From positions 1-10,621 of the forward strand of contig QAXH01003643.1 in the NCBI GenBank assembly GCA_004335635.1: a stretch of DNA of 10,621 nucleotides, given 5' to 3'. The translations under genes were made by a program, and so were the position numbers. The notes under the pieces were generated by a model that was not told the DNA's origin, did no database searches, and worked only from the letters and a program-made list of their open reading frames with translations. Positions 7,053 to 10,621 of the stretch are shown here, one piece after another (positions within the stretch are counted from its first letter, which is position 1; the number at the start of each line of letters is the position of its first letter). The stretch is from Chloromonas sp. AAM2 (lineage: Eukaryota > Chlorophyta > Chlorophyceae > Chlamydomonadales > Chlamydomonadaceae).

Positions 7053-7100
7053 TGCACCTTCCAGACGTAGCTTTGGAACTGAAAACGCACGCATGCGCCT

Positions 7101-7238
7101 CTAACAGTAGGCGTCCATGAATACCGGTGCTATTTTGATTTCTGCTTTCAGTGGCACCAGGTTGAGAAACCCGCCGTCTGCATGGTTCATGTGCCGCTCG
7201 ACCAGCCCCTTGACCTCCTCTGCCTCCTCAGGGGGCAC
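7101..7238 (-). CDS. Copy 2 exon 11 (terminal)
   Basis: This exon encodes the same 45 residues as copy 1, with one silent change (GAA to GAG). The stop is TAG where copy 1 has TGA, and similarity ends a few bases later. Confidence 0.9.
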   Translation of the reverse strand: MPPEEAEEVKGLVERHMNHADGGFLNLVPLKAEIKIAPVFMDAYC

Positions 7239-10200
7239 CTGAAAGCATCACCAAGGATGTGATGAACCGAGTGGAATGAGTATCAAAGCAACAGTAATGT
7301 CCGGAATTATTGTATGCCTCACAAGTGACAGCGGTGGTTAACGAACGATGCAGCCTCCAGTGGTTGGTTATCGCATCTCAGGTTTTATGCAAGTAGTACG
7401 CGCAGCCACTACTAGTATCTCACCTCCAGCACGAGCGCATCATGCACAGTCAGCAGCATGCGGGACTGCAGCCGGCGTGCATGGAGTTCGCCGGCCAGAC
7501 TGACCATGGCGCGCTTGATGATGTCGGCAGATGTGCCCTGTGTGCACGCACATGTGAGTTGGTTAGTTTTGACAACAGGTAAATAGCTAGATTTTGACGT
7601 GCCGTGCATGGACGATCAAAGGCAATGCATAGATGTGTAGGCCAGCAGGATTGAAAGGACTTGGATGGTTGGACAACAGTTGAAGAACGGCCACTTTGTC
7701 ACATACAAGCAAGGCGACAACACTTGCAGCGCACATTTTCCTTCAGACACCTTTTGATGCTTCGGTATCTGCATTGCGTTACCACCCGGTTCTGAACACT
7801 TGCATGTGCCGACACCAGCAGGGGGCGCACCACAAAATGAAACTGGTGTTCTCATTCCTTGTCAGCCTGTCCAGCCAGCTTATAGATGACCAACCTGGAT
7901 GGGGAAGTTGGCCGCCTGACGCAGGGCTGCACTGTCCTCTGGGCCAGGCCATGGAATTTGCTGGCCCTGCATTGGAAGACAAAGCATCAGCATCAAGCAC
8001 ACTGTGTGTGCATTGGTGGCGCACTCCAAACTGACTCCCAACTGACTCCTAACTGACTCTATTCACCAGCTCACAAGCGAGTCCTAGGCAATCTGATTGG
8101 TGAGTTGCCTTCCACAACCACAGGCTGGTTCACGTGCACCGCACCTGGCGTATCGGAACACCCCGCAGTGATCTCAACCCCTGGGTTGCGAAGTCAAACC
8201 AGCGCCTGCGCCCGAACCTGGTCTCAACATAGCCCTGCAATGCAGCCATGAATCCCACCAGGCATGGAGTCAAAGATCAGTGGCATGTGCTGACGTGAGG
8301 CACTCCACCACGCATGCTACCATGTTGTGCCAACAAACGCCCATTCACAAGCAAAGTGTTGGCTCATGTGGTCAGTGGATACCACTGGACTTCTGCCATG
8401 CCATTCTACGACAAAGATGGTCAAATTTGCGCTCACTGACAGTTACTGCCACCATCAGGCTGATGCATGCTACAGGAGAGAGCCATGCACACGCTCTGTC
8501 TGTTGCCAGAAGTCCAAGATACGCAACAGCAGCATTGTTCTTTTTTAGGCACTCACGATCATGCCTGATTCTTGTTATTACATGTGAACCTAAACACGAC
8601 ACAGACAGCAACCTGAAAGCGCCACAGATGTCTCTGTACCTGCGTGACGGCCAGCCACTGGTTGCCCTTCATCAGTGCATCAATCTTGGGGTACCGCTGC
8701 AGAATCGTCTGCAAGGAGCACAGAGCAGAACACTGTCTGCAGTAGGTCATGTGCATACTGTTTGACATAGAACTTTGCAGCGGCACGATAAAGGTCTGCT
8801 CGGTGATTCTCTACGCAAACCGCAGTAATGTTGCCAGGTGAAGGATACGAACAGAATGCAACCTGCTACCACACGTTTGATTTAAAAAGTGTAGGAACGA
8901 CTCATGCATTCACGTTCATTGCATGATGTGCTGCGTACCTGCTTGTATCGCTTGGCAAGATCTGCATCGATGCCCAAGTCTTCAGCCAACTGCTTCTCGC
9001 CCAAACCATACCTGTGGGCATGCATGAGCCAAGCATGTGGCAAACGTAAGTGCAACCCATGCCATGACGTGGTAGAGTGAGTGAGTGAGTGCGAGTGATG
9101 TGGGTGTCTGGGACAGACTCTACCCCTTTCGCCATGTGATCACGCCCAAAGTGGTCCTGGCTCTGTTCACTGCGCTTGTACGCCGGAAGTCAGCTGCTTT
9201 CTGAACCTGTCTCTTCTTATCACTGCAGGGTTCCACCAGATCTATGCTTGCCTCGTGCCTCGCGCAACACTCGGTAAATTATTCTGCATAATCCAGAAGC
9301 ACGTCTTGGTCACTCACAGGATACCGAATACAACGACTTTTCCGATCTGGCGCTCTTCCTTGATGACCTGCAGTACGAGCATCCCCAAATGCTTGTTGAT
9401 ACACAAGAAATACAAACAGGAGCGAGTGCGGTGATATCGAACAAAGGATCAGAGAAGAAAAGACACGCCAGTGTGTGATCTGTGTCGGTCAGCCAAGCCT
9501 CGGCTCACGTCCGGTCAGCTTTTGGTGCCTATCACACCTCCGCTCTCACCTCGTCTATGCTATTGCGGTTGAACAGCAGCTTGGCTGTCTCCTTGTGCAC
9601 ATCCTCGTTGCGCTGGAATGCCTGGACCATCACCTCCTCACCGCACAGGGCGGCCATCTGACGCAACTCCATCTGAAGGCATGAAGCAGCATGTGCGCAT
9701 CTGACAGTACCAGATGCGCTGCCCCAGCACAACCTTGTGCAAAGTTCTGTGACGACCCATGCGTGTATATGACAGTACCGGACGCGATGGCAGCACGGAA
9801 CCACATCAGCAAGGGCGTGACAGTCTTGATCAGTGCTTTCTGCCGCACCTGTGAGTAATCTGCGTTGAGAATGAGCCATCCAGGCTTGCAGCCGTACGCA
9901 GGCAGCAGGCCAGCGTGGGCCTTGTCGTGCTTAGGAATGTTCTGCACGCAGGGGTCGCAGCTGGACAGACGGCCAGTGATAGGGGCTCTGCGTCCGGCGG
10001 TGCCTGGGAATAGCAAACAGAGCAGGGGGCCATCGTCATCATCGTCATGCGTGGTGTGAGCATCAGCAGCTTGTCCAGCAGCGTTACGTCTTGTCACCCA
10101 TAACCCCAAAGAATGTGAGCCAACGAGGCACCCTGCTCCTCTTGGATCAGTTGCTAGGCATACATGGTAAGACATTTGCATCTGGACCTGAGGCTGGCAC

Positions 10201-10621
10201 ATGCCTGCAGATGCCCATCTCCCCACCATCTGCATGTGCATATACATTGTAGGTCGTACAAGCTTCTCTGCATGTGCACATACAAGCTTCTCTGCATGTG
10301 CACATCGCACTTATGACCACTCACTGCTCTGCATGTATGTGGTGTGAATCCGACCATCATGGGAATTGTCCACCGCTGTGATCAGTTGCTCCAGGTAGTT
10401 GCCGCGTGTGACATTCAATGACCTGCCAAGTCGCAAGCAGGTGCAAGTAGTAAGCAACTGGGATTGTTGACCAGATGCATGAGGCATCAAGCGACTGAGC
10501 ATGTTGAAGCCAAACCTGTGGTCAATCAACCTGAGCTGAGCTGCACCTGTCTGCGCACCTGTACTCTTGTATCATATCCACCACAGGATGTAGCCCTTTG
10601 AGCAGCTTGAGTGCGCTGTCA
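7101..10621 (-). CDS. Family A (Pol I type) DNA polymerase, C-terminal polymerase domain, copy 2 (5' partial, spliced)
   Basis: This is the second copy of the polymerase, facing copy 1 tail to tail. Predicted exons, 5' to 3' on the - strand, are 10621-10559, 10422-10325, 10003-9849, 9672-9550, 9367-9318, 9011-8939, 8708-8640, 8234-8145, 7966-7895, 7537-7424 and 7238-7101. They give 347 residues plus TAG. All splice junctions are GT-AG and keep the phases of copy 1. The metal-binding Asp of motifs A and C, the motif B residues and the QGTSADI segment are intact. The motif C Glu is again Ala. Differences from copy 1 are a missing 30-codon exon before motif B, MELRQMAALC for MELRLMAALC, I/I/V for T/T/A around motif B, a rewritten 15-residue stretch after FGRRRWFDF, and an exon two codons shorter before LRQAANFPIQ. 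The open frame through the diverged exons suggests a working gene rather than a pseudogene. Confidence 0.9.
7424..7537 (-). CDS. Copy 2 exon 10: GTSADIIK and motif C (VHDALVLE)
   Basis: The 114 bases are identical to copy 1, including Ala in place of the motif C Glu. The introns on both sides differ in length from copy 1 (357 against 520, 185 against 303). Confidence 0.93.
7538..7894 (-). other. Intron 9 of copy 2 (357 bases)
   Basis: The donor is GTTGGT and the acceptor is CACAG. It shows limited similarity to the 520-base partner. I see no gene inside; the open frames crossing it have no family pattern. Confidence 0.7.
7895..7966 (-). CDS. Copy 2 exon 9: LRQAANFPIQ
   Basis: The LRQAANFPIQ half matches copy 1. 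The first half reads GQQIPWPGPEDSAA, with both sequence and length changed (24 codons against 26) but the frame kept. Confidence 0.87.
8029..8060 (-). repeat. 11-base tandem repeat in intron 8 of copy 2
   Basis: AACTGACTCC plus one variable base is repeated about three times (8029-8039, 8040-8050, 8051-8060). It is absent from intron 8 of copy 1. Confidence 0.88.
8145..8234 (-). CDS. Copy 2 exon 8: GYVETRFGRRR and variable loop
   Basis: The first 14 codons carry only silent changes against copy 1. The last 15 residues (ATQGLRSLRGVPIRQ) differ at eight positions. No stop or frameshift is present. Confidence 0.9.
8235..8639 (-). other. Intron 7 of copy 2 (405 bases)
   Basis: Its length equals the copy 1 partner, but similarity is limited to the two ends and a patch in the middle. 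The 161-residue open frame on the + strand here (8280-8765) is a shadow: it crosses an exon of the opposite strand and has no family pattern. Confidence 0.7.
8640..8708 (-). CDS. Copy 2 exon 7: TILQRYPKIDALMKG
   Basis: The 69 bases are identical to copy 1, within a block of identity that runs on through most of the 230-base intron and exon 6. Confidence 0.9.
8939..9011 (-). CDS. Copy 2 exon 6: motif B second part (YGLGEKQ)
   Basis: Identical to copy 1 over 73 bases. It joins the previous exon inside a Leu codon to restore FGILYGLG. Confidence 0.93.
9012..9317 (-). other. Intron 5 of copy 2 (306 bases)
   Basis: The donor GTGAGT is followed by sequence unlike the 502-base partner. Similarity returns near the GAGT run at about 9072-9095 and continues to the acceptor. 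No gene was seen. Confidence 0.7.
9318..9367 (-). CDS. Copy 2 exon 5: motif B first part
   Basis: The exon encodes VIKEERQIGKVVVFGIL. O-helix Arg, Lys and Phe are intact. Three residues differ from copy 1 (Thr to Ile twice, Ala to Val) and several changes are silent. The preceding intron (182 bases) contains nothing like the copy 1 extra exon. Confidence 0.9.
9550..9672 (-). CDS. Copy 2 exon 4: motif A second half
   Basis: The exon encodes MELRQMAALCGEEVMVQAF. Gln replaces a hydrophobic residue that is Leu or Ile in most Pol I sequences. The ELR Glu is intact. Confidence 0.92.
9849..10003 (-). CDS. Copy 2 exon 3: TGRLSS motif and ADYSQ
   Basis: Identical to copy 1 over 155 bases. The identity block ends about nine bases into the next intron. 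Confidence 0.93.
10004..10324 (-). other. Intron 2 of copy 2 (321 bases)
   Basis: Nearly identical to intron 2 of copy 1, including the 24-base tandem pair at 10258-10305. Its length is a multiple of three, which is why a long open frame runs from it through exon 3, but an in-frame TAA follows the donor. Confidence 0.8.
10325..10422 (-). CDS. Copy 2 exon 2: RSLNVTRGNYLEQL to DGRIHTTYMQ
   Basis: Gly-Asn replaces Thr-Phe, Gln replaces Pro, Asp replaces Glu and Ser replaces Asn relative to copy 1. The frame is intact, with phase 2 entry and phase 1 exit as in copy 1. Confidence 0.88.
10559..10621 (-). CDS. Copy 2 exon 1 (partial)
   Basis: It begins outside the window and reads DSALKLLKGLHPVVDMIQEY before the split Arg codon. 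It reaches five codons further upstream than the copy 1 segment. Confidence 0.85.

Larger units (their letters stand above)
4987..7100. other. Spacer between the two convergent genes
   Basis: About 2.1 kb of unique sequence joins the arms. I recognise no complete gene, tRNA, rRNA or transposon end. It holds short direct repeats (5328-5374, 5762-5800, 5931-6034, 6364-6494) and two coding-like stretches on the + strand described separately. The longest plain open frame (5107-5511 +) includes an 18-base tandem repeat and shows no family pattern. Presumed 3' untranslated regions of both polymerase genes lie at its two ends. Confidence 0.7.
7101..10605 (-). repeat. Right arm of imperfect inverted duplication
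   Basis: This is the counterpart of the left arm in opposite orientation. Intron lengths in gene order are 136, 321, 176, 182, 306, 230, 405, 178, 357 and 185 bases. In the left arm they are 136, 321, 564, 279 (46+90+143 with the extra exon), 502, 230, 405, 691, 520 and 303. Four of the ten have kept exactly equal lengths. Confidence 0.93.

Noticed and set aside
9630..10310. A 226-residue open frame on the - strand, the longest in the window
   Set aside because: Only its exon 3 part is real coding sequence. The rest is intron 2 and intron 3 read through; intron 2 happens to be a multiple of three long. It then reads exon 4 in the wrong frame.
1..10621. The whole inverted repeat as a read-hairpin or assembly artefact
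   Set aside because: A hairpin artefact would give nearly identical arms. Here six of ten introns differ in length and several exons differ by up to 20 percent. Partial collapse of the near-identical blocks remains possible.
1..10621. Terminal inverted repeats of a DNA transposon
   Set aside because: The arms are gene-coding and far too long and diverged, no transposase is visible, and the outer ends are outside the window so target site duplications cannot be tested.
1..10621. tRNA or rRNA genes
   Set aside because: I looked for T-loop and D-loop patterns and conserved rRNA words on both strands and saw none that fold convincingly by eye.

Overview
This window looks like nuclear DNA of a eukaryote, most likely a microalga or another protist. 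The only clear genes are cut into short exons (47 to 155 bases) by GT-AG introns, and the exons join in phase into one well-known protein family. There are no bacterial operon features. TGTAA, the green-algal polyadenylation signal, occurs a short way downstream of both stop codons, which fits a chlorophyte but does not prove it.

The layout is a large imperfect inverted duplication. The left arm (1-4986, + strand) and the right arm (7101-10621, - strand) each carry the 3' part of a family A (Pol I type) DNA polymerase gene. The two genes point at each other, tail to tail, across a spacer of about 2.1 kb (4987-7100). Both run off the window at their 5' ends, so start codons, promoters and any exonuclease or helicase domains are not visible. 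Each arm encodes the complete palm-fingers-thumb end of the polymerase domain, from the HPxxxxxxEYR helix through motifs A, B and C to the stop. I see no in-frame stop or frameshift in either copy.

The arms are a mosaic. Some blocks, introns included, are nearly identical: 1-766 against 9840-10605, the two exons and the 230-base intron around 2276-2647 against 8640-9011, and the motif C exon. Neighbouring blocks differ strongly in intron length and in protein sequence. The + copy also has a candidate 30-codon exon just before motif B that the - copy lacks. Patchy gene conversion between two diverged, probably functional copies is the simplest reading.

The spacer holds no gene I recognise. 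It contains several short direct repeats and two coding-like fragments on the + strand (4958-5173 and 6227-6367), offered with low confidence. If either gene is transcribed past its stop into the other, the RNAs would be complementary over the identical blocks.
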